Numbered from the stretch's first letter, positions 23,074 through 35,676 are shown. The stretch is 64,000 nt of DNA from Jatrophihabitans sp. GAS493 (GCF_900230215.1 NZ_LT907982.1:3396001-3460000); one strand, 5' to 3'. Notes: a model not told the origin generated them from the sequence alone. Numbers and translations are program-made.

Positions 23074-23358
23074 ATGGTTCTCGAAGTGGCGAACATTGAC
23101 GTACTGGCTGGTAGCGAAGCTGATTTCGTCGCCGCCTACCGGGGCGCTCGGCACCTGTTGTTGGCCTCCGGATGCCACTCGGCGCAGATGACCCAGGGCA
23201 TCGAGTCGCCGCAGCGCTTCGTCCTGCTGGTGCAGTGGGACTCTGTGCAGCAGCACCAGGAGAACTTCCGGGACACCGATCTCTTCGTGCAGTGGCGGGC
23301 CGCGATCGGCCCATACTTCGCCAACCCGCCGCTGGTCGAGCATTTCCTCGACGTCTAG
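23074..23358 (+). CDS. Small ABM-domain (antibiotic biosynthesis monooxygenase-like) protein
   Basis: A 94-residue ferredoxin-like alpha+beta protein with the ABM pattern: MVLEVANIDVLAGSEADFVAAYRGA, a middle strand FVLLVQWDSVQQHQENFR and a C-terminal FANPPLVEHFLDV. Such dimeric domains include heme-degrading and quinol monooxygenases, but no residue here fixes a substrate. The ATG at 23074 is the first codon of the conserved part. The gene is divergent from the transpeptidase gene and convergent with the VOC gene. Confidence 0.8.
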   Translation: MVLEVANIDVLAGSEADFVAAYRGARHLLLASGCHSAQMTQGIESPQRFVLLVQWDSVQQHQENFRDTDLFVQWRAAIGPYFANPPLVEHFLDV

Positions 23359-23391
23359 CTGTGCTGCTTTACGGCCGATCGCTCGGTGCGG

Positions 23392-23841
23392 TCACTCGTG
23401 ACTGAAAACCTCGAGAATGTTGCCGTCCGGGTCGGCCACGCTGGCGCCGAAGTATCCGGGACGGAAGACCTCCCAGCGCCGCGGGCGTTGCCGCGGAACG
23501 CCACCAGCCGCCACCGCCGCCGCGTAGAACGCCTCAACCTGCTGCCGTGACTCGGCTCGCAGCGCGGCGTGCGCACTGTGGGTGGCCGGCGTACTCATCA
23601 CCACCCAGAGGTGAGCGTCCGAACTTGCGGCGCCGGAGAGGCTGTCTGAGAGCGCGTCCGTGGAGCGAGCGGCCGGCCCGTACCCAATCGCCTCGGTGGG
23701 GCCCTCTTCCTCCTCCTCGTCGATGAATTCGACGACCCGGTACAGCTCGACCGCGGCCAGCGCGGCGTCGTAGAAGGCGGCACTGCGGGCGAGGTCGCTG
23801 GCGCCAATTGTCACGTGGTCGAGGCGGGCCGAAGAACTCAT
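23392..23841 (-). CDS. VOC (glyoxalase/dioxygenase superfamily) protein
   Basis: A 149-residue vicinal-oxygen-chelate fold protein. The first module starts ARLDHVTIGASDLARSAAFYDAAL (metal His near the N-terminus). The C-terminal end has YFGASVADPDGNILEVFSHE, with the metal-ligand Glu of the second module. The middle shows a Glu-rich stretch (DEEEEEGPTE) that may be a loop. Substrate is unknown; glyoxalase, resistance-type and dioxygenase members cannot be told apart here. A single gene 49 nt downstream of uvrB's stop on the same strand. Confidence 0.83.
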   Translation of the reverse strand: MSSSARLDHVTIGASDLARSAAFYDAALAAVELYRVVEFIDEEEEEGPTEAIGYGPAARSTDALSDSLSGAASSDAHLWVVMSTPATHSAHAALRAESRQQVEAFYAAAVAAGGVPRQRPRRWEVFRPGYFGASVADPDGNILEVFSHE

Positions 23842-23890
23842 GAGTGCATGCCTACCTCATCGCCGTCCGGGACGCGCTGCGGGGACCCGA

Positions 23891-26071
<2,181 letters not shown>

Positions 26072-26077
26072 GCCCCC

Positions 26078-26100
26078 ACGGTACGGCGCACCTCTGACAT
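26078..26100 (-). promoter_or_regulatory. RecA-NDp/PafBC-like promoter of uvrB
   Basis: Minus strand ATGTCAGAG-N8-TACCGT against TTGTCRGTG-N8-TAnnnT: 7 of 9 upstream positions match with exact spacing, and the transcript would start on the uvrB ATG. It fills the 32-nt gap between cytX and uvrB, giving uvrB its own promoter. Confidence 0.5.
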
Positions 26101-26103
26101 CGG

Positions 26104-27630
26104 TCAGTGATCGGGGGCGACGCTCACCGATAGCGAACGGGAAGTCGAACCCGAAGTCGAACCCGAAGCCGAACCGGAAGCCGAACCGGAAGCCGAACCG
26201 GAAGTCGAACCGGAAGTCGAACCGGAGCGCGGCCGGCCGGCGCTGCGGCGCATCGGCCGGCCGAGGATCAGCGTCACCAGCCCGGCGACCGCGAAGGAGG
26301 TGAGGGATGCGCTCAGCCAGGTGGGTGCGGTCCAATGCAGGAAGCCAGCGACTCCGCGCCACATGTCTGACCAGTAGCCGACGTCCCCCGGGGCGATCAG
26401 CTGGTACGCCGCGATCCCGACCAACCAGGGCAGCAGCGCGATCCAGCGGGTGCGGGCCCGCTCGGAGACGTTCCACGCGCGGCGCCCGCCGAGGAGGAAG
26501 TAGTCGGCGGCCATGACCGCGGCCAGCGGCACGAAGACCGATCCGATGATCGAGAGGAACCTGGCGTAGTCGCTGATCTGCACGACCAACGCGAGAAGCG
26601 TGGCCGCGATCCCGATGATGACGGCCAGCAGCCGTCGGTCCACCCGCGGGAGCAGATTCTGCGTAGAGGTGGCGGTGGAGTAGACGTTCGCGAACGATTG
26701 GTCCAGCTCGCGAGCGACCAGCACGGCGAATGCGATCCACCCCAGCGGGACAGCGATGAAGGCCTTGAAGATATCGGTCTGGGGGTCAGTGGCGTCGGTG
26801 CTCACCACCGTCGAGAAAGCCAGCAGGCCCAACGCGACGTAGGCGATCTGAGTGACGGCGTAGCCGGAGAGAGTGGCGACGAATGAGCTGCGGGGCGACC
26901 GGGAGTGGCGCGAGTAGTCGGCCGCCAGGGGGACCCAGGAGACCGACAGCGCGATGAGGACATCAGTGGAGGTCCAGAATCCGGACCAGGTGCCGTGGGT
27001 CAGCGACGGCATCGGGTGACGCAGCAGCTGGATGAAGAGGTAGATCGAGGCGAGCACCACCGCCGTCAGCGCGTACTTCCGTAACACCCGCACCGCACCG
27101 AGCGGGCGGATCGCCATCAACGTGCTGAGCACCCCGGCGGCGATGACGTAGGGCCAGTGCACGTCCCAAGGCAGCAGGAGCTGGGCCCCGGACGCGATGA
27201 CCACCAGTTCGAAGACTCCCCATCCGAGGCACTGAAGGAGATTCAGAACGGTGGGCAGGTAGGAGAGTTTCGCACCGAACAGCCCACGCAATAGCACCAT
27301 CGCCGGTGCCCCGGTGTCGGCGCCGGGGACGGCCGAGATCGCGACCATCAGGGTCCCGATGAATGAGCCGACGACCAGCGCGGTGAAGGCGGCAACCAGC
27401 GAGAGCTGCGGTCCGTCGACGAACGGAAAGAGGATGTAGAGCGCAGTCACCGGCCCGAGCAGGCTCACGCCCAGGTTGGCCCAGAAGGCGATCTGATCCC
27501 AGGTTCCGAGAGTGCGCGGAACCGCGCCTTCGAGCGTGATCGACGGCTCGTCGGCATTGGTTCGGGCTTCGTTCAGGTCTTCGTTCAGGGCATTGTTCAG
27601 GGAATTGTGTGCCGCTAGTTCTGTAGCCAT
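26104..27630 (-). CDS. cytX: NCS1-family transporter, probably for hydroxymethylpyrimidine (CytX)
   Basis: Plasma-membrane permease of the nucleobase:cation symporter-1 family. The 508-residue product has about 12 hydrophobic segments, with family features such as [17 protein letters not shown] near the start and [19 protein letters not shown] in the middle. A TPP riboswitch directly upstream and thiG-thiS-thiO just before it point to import of the thiamine precursor hydroxymethylpyrimidine rather than cytosine. The protein ends in a Ser/Gly/Thr/Ala tetrapeptide-repeat tail beyond the last helix. The substrate is inferred from context. Confidence 0.85.
   Translation of the reverse strand: MATELAAHNSLNNALNEDLNEARTNADEPSITLEGAVPRTLGTWDQIAFWANLGVSLLGPVTALYILFPFVDGPQLSLVAAFTALVVGSFIGTLMVAISAVPGADTGAPAMVLLRGLFGAKLSYLPTVLNLLQCLGWGVFELVVIASGAQLLLPWDVHWPYVIAAGVLSTLMAIRPLGAVRVLRKYALTAVVLASIYLFIQLLRHPMPSLTHGTWSGFWTSTDVLIALSVSWVPLAADYSRHSRSPRSSFVATLSGYAVTQIAYVALGLLAFSTVVSTDATDPQTDIFKAFIAVPLGWIAFAVLVARELDQSFANVYSTATSTQNLLPRVDRRLLAVIIGIAATLLALVVQISDYARFLSIIGSVFVPLAAVMAADYFLLGGRRAWNVSERARTRWIALLPWLVGIAAYQLIAPGDVGYWSDMWRGVAGFLHWTAPTWLSASLTSFAVAGLVTLILGRPMRRSAGRPRSGSTSGSTSGSASGSASGSASGSTSGSTSRSLSVSVAPDH
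26141..26224. repeat. Seven 12-nt tandem repeats encoding the CytX C-terminal tail
   Basis: Plus-strand units are GAAGTCGAACCC twice, GAAGCCGAACCG three times and GAAGTCGAACCG twice. In cytX they encode seven Gly-Ser-Thr/Ala-Ser units. They end about 70 nt upstream of the uvrB start. Confidence 0.9.
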
Positions 27631-27635
27631 CAGGC

Positions 27636-27742
27636 TCTCCCTACGCCGGCATTACCCGGACAGGTTCATTCGGTCGGCGACCCAACTAGTCGCCCTCTCA
27701 GCCCGGTTGGTCCGAGCTCCCGTCTTGAGCCACCCCACGTGT
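27636..27742 (-). promoter_or_regulatory. TPP riboswitch (THI element)
   Basis: On the minus strand the conserved THI segments appear in order: ACGTGGGGTG, GGGCTGAGAGG, TGAACCTGTCCGGGTAATG and CCGGCGTAGGGAGAG. The 3' end (GTAGGGAGAG) holds the purine-rich ribosome binding region 5 nt before the cytX start, so thiamine pyrophosphate binding would be expected to block translation start. It lies between thiG and cytX. Confidence 0.95.
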
Positions 27743-27774
27743 GCCGCGGCGTGACCACTTCATTAAATCACTGG

Positions 27775-28777
<1,003 letters not shown>

Positions 28778-28781
<4 letters not shown>

Positions 28782-29959
28782 GGTGACGATTCTCCCCGAC
28801 TTCGGTGGTTGGCGAAACGAGAGGGACTGAAGCGGGCCAGATCCAGCCCAGGAGTAAATGTCGTCTCCGCCGCGAACTGAGTTCCGATCACGAGGCTGGT
28901 CACCACGTCCGCGGTTACCGGGGTGAGCAACACCCCGTTGCGAAAATGGCCGGTGGCGATGATCAGGCCGTCGAGTTCAGCCGCCCCGATCAGCGGGGCA
29001 TTGTCGGGGGAACCGGGTCGCAGGCCGGTGCTCACCTCGACCCAGGTCAATTCACCGAGGCCGGGCAGCAGCGCCAGCGCGTCACGAAGCAGGTCGTAGA
29101 CCGCGCCAGTGCGGGGGCGCACGTCGAAGCCCGCCTCCTCGCTCGAAGCGCCGAGGACGACCTCGCCGTCCTCGCGCGGCACTACGTAGACCGCGCTCCC
29201 CTTCACCGACCCGCGGATCACTCGGCTCATGGGCTGACTCGCCTGGTCGGTGCGCAGTCGTAACGTCTGCCCCTTCACCGGACGCACCGGCGGACGGACG
29301 TGCGGCGGGAGGCCACCGACGACGGCACTCTGCGCCCCCGCCGCCAATACGCTGAACCGACTACCGACGCGGGTACCGTCGTCCAACTCGGCGGCGGCGA
29401 CTCGTTCCCGCTCGACGACCAGCCGCCGCACGCCGACGTCGAAGAGGGTGACGCCGCTGCCCCGGGCTGCCGCCAGTAGCGCCGAGTGCAGTCGGCGCGG
29501 ATCGACCTGATGGTCGTCGGCGGCCCACAACCCACCTGGCAGCCCGCTGGAGAGGGCCGGCTCCAGAGATCGCATCGATCGGCCGGTGAGCAGCTGGGAG
29601 TCCAGTCCGACCGATGTCTGCAACTGGTGAAGGTCGCGTAGCGCGGCGAGATCAGCCGCGTCCCAGGCCGTCACCAGGGTGCCGCTGCGGCGGTACCCGA
29701 CGTCAATTCGGGAGAACTCACCGAGCGCGGAGACGAACGCCGGGTACCGGGCGGCCGATTCGAGGTTGAGGGCAAGCAGCGGCTCCTCCCCATAGGTCAG
29801 TTCGGTGACCGGCGCCAGCATGCCGGCCGCGGTCCAGCTCGCGCCGCGCCCGGCGGCGGGGTCGGCGACGGCGACGCTCAGACCTTGCTGAGCCAGCCGC
29901 CAGGCCGTGGCCAGTCCGATGGGCCCGGCGCCGACGACCAGGGCGTCGAAGGTCTGCAC
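28778..29959 (-). CDS. thiO: Glycine oxidase ThiO
   Basis: FAD enzyme that oxidises glycine to dehydroglycine for thiazole synthesis in aerobes lacking ThiH. The 393-residue product has the dinucleotide-binding VVGAGPIGLATAWRLAQQG, GRGASWTAAGMLAP, VKGQTLRLR and the C-terminal GLIIATGHFRNGVLLTPVTA typical of ThiO. The GTG start lies 6 nt after TAACGT on the minus strand, so the transcript looks leaderless. It is divergent from thiE with only 30 nt between start codons, which leaves no room for a riboswitch. Confidence 0.94.
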
Positions 29960-29965
29960 CCGTCA

Positions 29966-29981
29966 ACGTTAGCGGTAGCCT
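29966..29981. promoter_or_regulatory. Interlocked divergent -10 boxes of thiO and thiE
   Basis: Minus-strand TAACGT (29966-29971) is 6 nt from the thiO GTG; plus-strand TAGCCT (29976-29981) is 8 nt from the thiE GTG. The boxes are 4 nt apart, so each -35 region would fall in the other gene's start region and both mRNAs would be leaderless or nearly so. Confidence 0.55.
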
Positions 29982-29989
29982 CGCTGACT

Positions 29990-30640
29990 GTGACGCTGAC
30001 GCCGCGAGAACAGTTCCGCACCGCCCGCCTGTATCTCTGCACGGATTCCCGAGCCGCCACCGGCGACTTCGAGGCTTTCGTCGACTCGGTGTTCGCCGCC
30101 GGCGTAGACGTGATCCAGCTCCGGGAGAAGGGCCTCGAGGCCGGAGCGGAGATCGCACTACTGGAGGTGCTACGGGCAGCGGCACTGCGTCACGGGCGCC
30201 TCTTCGCGGTAAACGACCGGGCCGACGTGGCGGCCGCGGTCGACGCCCCGATCCTGCATCTCGGGCAGGACGATCTACCAGTGCCGGTGGCTCGCCGGCT
30301 ACTCGGCTCGGACGTGGTTATCGGTCGTTCCACCCACTCGCCCCAGCAGTTCGACGCGGCGATGGCCGAGTCCGGGGTGGACTACGTCTGCGCCGGGCCG
30401 ACCTGGACGACACCCACCAAGCCCGGTCGGCCGGCCGCCGGCGTCGAACTGCTGGAGCACGCGGCCGGTCACAGCCGCGCCCGGCCGTGGTTTGCAATCG
30501 GTGGCATCGACTTACAGCGGCTGCCGACGGTGGTCGCCGCCGGAGCCACCCGGGTCGTGGTGGTTCGGGCGATCACCGAGGCCGCTGATCCTGCGGCGGC
30601 GACCCGCGAGATTCTGCGGCACCTTCCGGCGGTCAGCTAG
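29990..30640 (+). CDS. thiE: Thiamine-phosphate synthase
   Basis: Joins hydroxymethylpyrimidine pyrophosphate and thiazole phosphate to thiamine phosphate. The TIM-barrel product (216 residues from the GTG at 29990) shows ARLYLCTDSR, VDVIQLREKGL, FAVNDRADVAAAV (Mg-binding Asp), VIGRSTHSPQQ, YVCAGPTWTTPTKPGRPAAG and FAIGGIDLQRL. The GTG at 29990 follows TAGCCT; an earlier in-frame ATG would lie inside thiO. It converges on thiD after 23 nt. Confidence 0.95.
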   Translation: MTLTPREQFRTARLYLCTDSRAATGDFEAFVDSVFAAGVDVIQLREKGLEAGAEIALLEVLRAAALRHGRLFAVNDRADVAAAVDAPILHLGQDDLPVPVARRLLGSDVVIGRSTHSPQQFDAAMAESGVDYVCAGPTWTTPTKPGRPAAGVELLEHAAGHSRARPWFAIGGIDLQRLPTVVAAGATRVVVVRAITEAADPAAATREILRHLPAVS

Positions 30641-30663
30641 TAGTGCGCTCCGGGGTGGTGGAC

Positions 30664-31512
30664 CTAGATCTCGTCCAGATCCTTCACTCGCCAGAAGTGC
30701 CCGACCGGACCGAGCCCGCTGCCGAGTGCGAAACTGCCGTCAATACCGCCGGTGACGAACTCCTTGCCGGCCCGCACCGCGGCCGGCATCGCAAGCCCGC
30801 GGGCCAGCCCCGCGCAGGTTGCCGCGGCGAGCGTGTCGCCGGTGCCATGCGTGTGGTCGGTGGCGCGTCGCCCAGCTGAGTACTGGGTGAACGTGGTGCC
30901 GTCGAAGAGCAGGTCGATGGCTGCGGCGCCGTCGCGGTGTCCGCCCTTCACAAGGACGTTGCGCGGGCCGAGCTCAAAGAGGGCGTGTGCGGCTTCGCGG
31001 GCCGCGGAGTCACTGCGCACCTCGATTCCGGTCAGCAGCCGGATCTCGCCGATATTCGGCGTAACCAGGTCGGCCAGGGGCAGGATCCGGTCCCGGAGGG
31101 CCTCGAGAGCATCGGCTCGCAGCAGCGCGTCTCCGTGCTGGGAGGCGGCCACCGGGTCCACCACGAGCGGCCCGATCTGCAGCCGTCTCAGCACCTCGGC
31201 TACGGCTTCGATGATCTTCGCCGATGCCAGCATCCCTGTCTTGGCGGCGTCGACCCCGATATCCGTGGCCACTGATTCGATCTGTTCGGCGACGGCTGTG
31301 GGCGGCAGTTCGTAGAAGCCGGAGACGCCGAGCGAATTCTGCACGGTGACCGCGGTGATCGCTGACATGCCGTGGACATGGCAGGTGAGGAAGGTTTTGA
31401 GATCGGCCTGGATTCCGGCGCCGCCGCCGGAGTCGGAGCCCGCGATGGTCAGGGCCGTCCGGGGAAACCGGTCGATCTGCTCGGGCGCGGGAAACTGATG
31501 GTCGCCGGACAC
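30664..31512 (-). CDS. thiD: Hydroxymethylpyrimidine/phosphomethylpyrimidine kinase
   Basis: Ribokinase-fold kinase that phosphorylates hydroxymethylpyrimidine twice for thiamine synthesis; it could also use imported hydroxymethylpyrimidine from Cyt[60 protein letters not shown] and the anion-hole [20 protein letters not shown] (catalytic Asp) are present. I choose the GTG at 31512, 7 nt after TATGGT; in-frame starts at 31524 (ATG) and 31545 also exist. It lies 51 nt downstream of the VWA gene on the same strand. Confidence 0.93.
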   Translation of the reverse strand: MSGDHQFPAPEQIDRFPRTALTIAGSDSGGGAGIQADLKTFLTCHVHGMSAITAVTVQNSLGVSGFYELPPTAVAEQIESVATDIGVDAAKTGMLASAKIIEAVAEVLRRLQIGPLVVDPVAASQHGDALLRADALEALRDRILPLADLVTPNIGEIRLLTGIEVRSDSAAREAAHALFELGPRNVLVKGGHRDGAAAIDLLFDGTTFTQYSAGRRATDHTHGTGDTLAAATCAGLARGLAMPAAVRAGKEFVTGGIDGSFALGSGLGPVGHFWRVKDLDEI

Positions 31513-31563
31513 GTGACGGACCATACCGCGCAGCTTCGCCGACACTTCGGCTCGCTAGCTTCG

Positions 31564-33264
31564 TTAGGCCGGCGGTTGGACGAAGGTGTCCAGCAAGATC
31601 TGCAGCGCCTGGGCCGAGGACTCGGCTATGTAGCTGCTGCCTCCGGTCGCCGCCGCGATCAGATTCAGCGCACTGTTGTCGGCGCCGTCGCCGATCGCGA
31701 TCGAGATGATGTGGACCGGCTTGGCCGGATTGAAGCGCTGCCGCAGGGTGGTGAGCAGCTGGTCCAACGTGACGCTACTGGCGTCACGGTTGCCGCTGCC
31801 GGTCATCAGCACGACGGCGTTGGTGCGACCCGGAACGTAGTTGTTGGTGACGTTGTAGAACGCAGCCAGCGCCGTGTCATAGACCGCACTGCCGTCGTTC
31901 GTGGTGGTGTTGACCAACGCCGTCTGTGCCTGCACCGCCTCCCGCCTGGTGCCGTTGTTGTATGGATCTCCGAGCGGGCCGAGGCTGACCTGCTCCAGCC
32001 AGTCGAGCGTCGAGGTCAGGTGGGTGGCATACCCCCAGAGCCCGAACTGCGCGGTATCCGGGAGGTAGTTCGAGGCCAGCGAGATCGCCGAGGAGGTCTC
32101 CATGGAGATCATCGACTCGCCGTTGGCCACATCGCTGTGCATCAGCGACGAGATGTCCATCGCGAATAGGACTCGCGCGTTTCGGGTGGTGGTGGGCCAG
32201 GCGCTCCACACCGTGTTCGCGGTTCCCGGTGCGGGGGTCGGTAGTTTCGCGAAGGGCAATGCGAAGGTGCTGACGTCGGCTCCCGACAGCGGCTTGGCGA
32301 CACCCGTGCCGTCCCGAAGGCCGACCGGATTCACCGATTGGGCGGCGCCCGCGGCAAACGATTCGTAGAACCCATCGGCGCCCGGACCGAGAACCGGATC
32401 GTCTCCGGGGTAGTCCAGGCGCACCGCTGGAAAGTCGAGGCTGAGGGTTCCGTCCGAGGGGTAGGTGGCGGCGGCGAAGTTGGACTTGTGCAGGGCGTTC
32501 TCGGCGGCCACCTCCTGCTCGGTGGCCAGGAACATGGGGGCGGTCTTCGGAGCGGCGAGCAGCATGGCGAATCCGGCATCAGCATCGGGTAGCGCCTTAG
32601 GTGCCATTCCGGCGATCGCCTCGCCCAGGTTGAAGTTGGGTTGGGTGCCGAGCGTTGACTCCATCGCGACCAGGCTGACCAGCCCCTCGCTGCTGACCAA
32701 CGGGTTCTCCATTGCCAATTGGGTTCCGGCCGCGTCGAGACTGGCCCAGGTGACGCCGCCCTTGGCCGCCAATTCGGCCGACTTGGCCGGCGTCGTGACG
32801 AGCACCAGCGGCGAGATCGCCAGCGCCGGATGGGCGGTGAGCCGCTGGATGTGTCCGTCCTTGCCGCGGGTCTTGAGGTCGGTCTGCAGCTTCTCCACCC
32901 AGTAGTTGGAGTCCGGAACCCAGATGGTCGGCTTGTCGGCCGAACTGGTGGCCAGCAGTGCGGCCTCGGTGGAGGCGGACGCCTCGTAGACGGCGGCCTT
33001 GATGCATTTGCCACTGCGAACGAAGTGGATCTGGTTCCAGCGATCGGCATGGGCCTGCAGCGGCTTCACCATGGCGTGCGCGGCGGCCACTCGGATCGTC
33101 ACCGTCGCCGAACAGGTCTGGGGTGCGGTCGTGCTGGATCCAAAGCTGCGAATCGCCATCGCCGAGGCGGCCACCACGCCGAGCACGAGCACGCAGATGA
33201 ACGCCAGGGCAGGCCGGGTGATACGCCACTGCACGGCGATACCCGCAGAATGTCGATTCGACAT
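31564..33264 (-). CDS. Membrane-anchored VWA protein with a solute-binding-like domain
   Basis: A 566-residue extracytoplasmic protein of unknown role. An N-terminal helix (about residues 16-37, LAFICVLVLGVVAASAMAIR) anchors or exports it. Residues about 45-320 resemble a periplasmic substrate-binding fold, with KPTIWVPDSNYWVEKL and LVSSEGLVSLVAM. Residues about 365-560 form a von Willebrand A domain starting VLFAMDISSLMHSD. The metal site is degenerate: DISSL instead of DxSxS, and MTGSGN where a TDG-type loop is usual. Related proteins are common in Actinobacteria; ligand and function are unknown. Confidence 0.78.
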   Translation of the reverse strand: MSNRHSAGIAVQWRITRPALAFICVLVLGVVAASAMAIRSFGSSTTAPQTCSATVTIRVAAAHAMVKPLQAHADRWNQIHFVRSGKCIKAAVYEASASTEAALLATSSADKPTIWVPDSNYWVEKLQTDLKTRGKDGHIQRLTAHPALAISPLVLVTTPAKSAELAAKGGVTWASLDAAGTQLAMENPLVSSEGLVSLVAMESTLGTQPNFNLGEAIAGMAPKALPDADAGFAMLLAAPKTAPMFLATEQEVAAENALHKSNFAAATYPSDGTLSLDFPAVRLDYPGDDPVLGPGADGFYESFAAGAAQSVNPVGLRDGTGVAKPLSGADVSTFALPFAKLPTPAPGTANTVWSAWPTTTRNARVLFAMDISSLMHSDVANGESMISMETSSAISLASNYLPDTAQFGLWGYATHLTSTLDWLEQVSLGPLGDPYNNGTRREAVQAQTALVNTTTNDGSAVYDTALAAFYNVTNNYVPGRTNAVVLMTGSGNRDASSVTLDQLLTTLRQRFNPAKPVHIISIAIGDGADNSALNLIAAATGGSSYIAESSAQALQILLDTFVQPPA

Positions 33265-33552
33265 GCTCCCCCGTTGACCTGCATTTCTTCGTCCGGTGCC
33301 TGCCTCGACAGGCGAATTCGCGTATGGAAAATTGCCAAACCAACGCTGCGAACGCCGCGCCGATCAGGCAATCCCATCACGATAGGGCCTGATCGCTCCG
33401 ACGGTGTAGCGGAGATTTACGGTTGCCGAGAAATCTGCGTTCTTTGTACCAATTGCCGGAACTATAGCGCGTGATCCGGGGGTCATCGGTCACGGACCCG
33501 ATCAGGTCTGGCAGGCTCGGTTGGTCGACGGTGTCGGCTAGTTAGGAGAGCT

Positions 33553-35676
33553 ATGCAGATCTGGCCCGGAGTTCCCTACCCGCTCGGGGCGACCTACGAC
33601 GGATCAGGGACCAACTTCGCGCTCTTCAGTGAAGTGGCTGAGAAAGTAGAGGTCTGCCTCTTCGACGACGGCGTCGAGACCCGTATCGAAATGCCGGAAA
33701 TGGATGGCTTCGTCTGGCATGTGTTTCTGCCCAGCGTCGAGCCCGGCCAGCTCTACGGCTACCGGGTACACGGCCCGAACGACCCGGCCAAGGGCCTGCG
33801 CTGCAACCCCTCGAAGCTGCTGCTTGATCCCTACGCGAAGGCCATCGACGGCCAGATCAACTGGCATCCGTCGCTGTTCAGTTACCAACTGGAGTTCCCG
33901 GGCAACGCCAACGACGACGACTCCGCCGAACATATGCCGAAATCGGTGGTGATCAGCCCGTTCTTCGACTGGGGAGTGGACCGTCCGCCGAAACACCCCT
34001 ACGCGGAGAGCGTCATCTACGAGGCTCACGTCAAGGGTCTGACCCAGACCCATCCCGAGGTGCCGGAGCAACTGCGCGGCACCTACGCCGGGATCGCGCA
34101 CCCGGCGATCATCTCCCATCTCACCGAACTCGGGATCTCGACCATCGAACTGATGCCCGTTCACCATTTCGTGAACGATTCAGTCCTGCTCGATCGTGGG
34201 CTGTCGAACTACTGGGGCTACAACACCATCGGTTTCTTCGCTCCCGACTCCCGCTATACCTCCAGCGGCTCGCCCGGCGGCCAGGTGCAGGAGTTCAAAG
34301 CGATGGTGCGCGCCCTGCACCGGGCGGATATCGAGGTGATCCTCGATGTGGTCTACAACCACACCGCCGAGGGCAACCACATGGGACCGACCCTCTGCTT
34401 CCGCGGCATCGACAACGCCGCCTACTACCGACTCGTCGACGACAGCCCCGAGCACTACATGGACTACACCGGCACCGGCAATACGCTCAACGTGCGGCAC
34501 CCGCACTCACTTCAGCTCATCATGGATTCGCTGCGGTATTGGGTTACCGAGATGCACGTGGACGGCTTCCGCTTCGACCTCGCGGCGACCCTGGCCCGCG
34601 AGTTCTACGACGTCGACCGACTCTCGACCTTCTTCGAACTGGTCCAGCAGGATCCGGTCGTCAGCCAGGTGAAGCTGATCGCCGAGCCGTGGGACGTCGG
34701 TCCAGGTGGGTACCAGGTCGGCAACTTCCCGCCGCAGTGGACGGAGTGGAACGGCAAGTATCGCGACACCGTTCGCGACTTCTGGCGCGGCGAGCCGGCG
34801 ACGATCGGCGAGTTCGCAGCCCGTCTCACCGGTTCGGCCGATCTCTACGAGCACTCCGGTCGCCGCCCCGTGGCCAGCATCAACTTCGTCACCGCCCACG
34901 ACGGCTTCACCCTCACCGACCTGGTCTCCTACAACGAGAAGCACAACGACGCCAACGGCGAGGGGAACAACGACGGCGAGAGCCACAACCGTTCGTGGAA
35001 CTGTGGGGTCGAGGGCCCCACCGACGACAAGGCGGTGCTGGCCCTGCGAGCCCAGCAGCGGCGCAACTTCCTCGCCACACTCTTCCTCTCCCAGGGCGTG
35101 CCGATGCTCTGCCACGGCGACGAGTTGGGGCGCACTCAGCAGGGCAACAACAACGGTTACTGCCAGGACAACGAGATCAGCTGGATCGACTGGACCAACA
35201 TCGACGTCGATCTGCTGGCCTTCGCCCGGCAGCTCGCCGAACTGCGCCGGCAGCATCCCGTCTTCCGCCGCCGTCGATTCTTCGACGGCCGCCCGGTCCG
35301 CCGCCGCGGCCCGGTCCAGCCCGGCGGAACCGTGGCGGTGAGTGACATCGTCTGGTTCACCCCACTGGGCGAGGAGATGACCGAAGAAGATTGGGGTTCC
35401 GGTTTCGGGCGGTCCATCGCGGTCTATCTCAACGGCAACGGCATACCCGATCGCTCCCCCACCGGCGAGCGGCTACGGGACGACTCGTTCATGCTCTGCT
35501 TCAGTGCGCACGATGAAGCGATCGACTTCTCCGTCGCCAGCAGCGAATATGGCGAGCAGTGGGAGATCGTGCTCGACACGGCGAATGTCGATCCGGATGA
35601 GAATGTGGTGGTGGGGGCCGGAGAGACGATATCGGTTGGGCCCCGCGCCCTCGTCGTACTGCGACAGGTGGCGTGA
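33553..35676 (+). CDS. treX: Glycogen debranching enzyme (TreX/GlgX)
   Basis: Isoamylase-type GH13 enzyme that cuts alpha-1,6 branches of glycogen, giving linear maltodextrins for TreY. The 707-residue product has an N-terminal CBM48 (about 1-130, GATYDGSGTNFALFSEVAEK), and catalytic motifs DVVYNHTAEGNH, DGFRFDLAATLA (nucleophile Asp), KLIAEPWDVGPGGYQ (acid Glu) and FVTAHDGFTLTDLVS (transition-state Asp). The ATG is preceded by TAGGAGAG. It overlaps treY by 4 nt, supporting the TreX role. glgX is a valid synonym. Confidence 0.94.
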   Translation: MQIWPGVPYPLGATYDGSGTNFALFSEVAEKVEVCLFDDGVETRIEMPEMDGFVWHVFLPSVEPGQLYGYRVHGPNDPAKGLRCNPSKLLLDPYAKAIDGQINWHPSLFSYQLEFPGNANDDDSAEHMPKSVVISPFFDWGVDRPPKHPYAESVIYEAHVKGLTQTHPEVPEQLRGTYAGIAHPAIISHLTELGISTIELMPVHHFVNDSVLLDRGLSNYWGYNTIGFFAPDSRYTSSGSPGGQVQEFKAMVRALHRADIEVILDVVYNHTAEGNHMGPTLCFRGIDNAAYYRLVDDSPEHYMDYTGTGNTLNVRHPHSLQLIMDSLRYWVTEMHVDGFRFDLAATLAREFYDVDRLSTFFELVQQDPVVSQVKLIAEPWDVGPGGYQVGNFPPQWTEWNGKYRDTVRDFWRGEPATIGEFAARLTGSADLYEHSGRRPVASINFVTAHDGFTLTDLVSYNEKHNDANGEGNNDGESHNRSWNCGVEGPTDDKAVLALRAQQRRNFLATLFLSQGVPMLCHGDELGRTQQGNNNGYCQDNEISWIDWTNIDVDLLAFARQLAELRRQHPVFRRRRFFDGRPVRRRGPVQPGGTVAVSDIVWFTPLGEEMTEEDWGSGFGRSIAVYLNGNGIPDRSPTGERLRDDSFMLCFSAHDEAIDFSVASSEYGEQWEIVLDTANVDPDENVVVGAGETISVGPRALVVLRQVA

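Noticed and set aside
26104-27630. Cytosine permease (CodB) assignment
   Set aside because: Same family, but the TPP riboswitch and thiamine neighbours favour a thiamine-precursor substrate.
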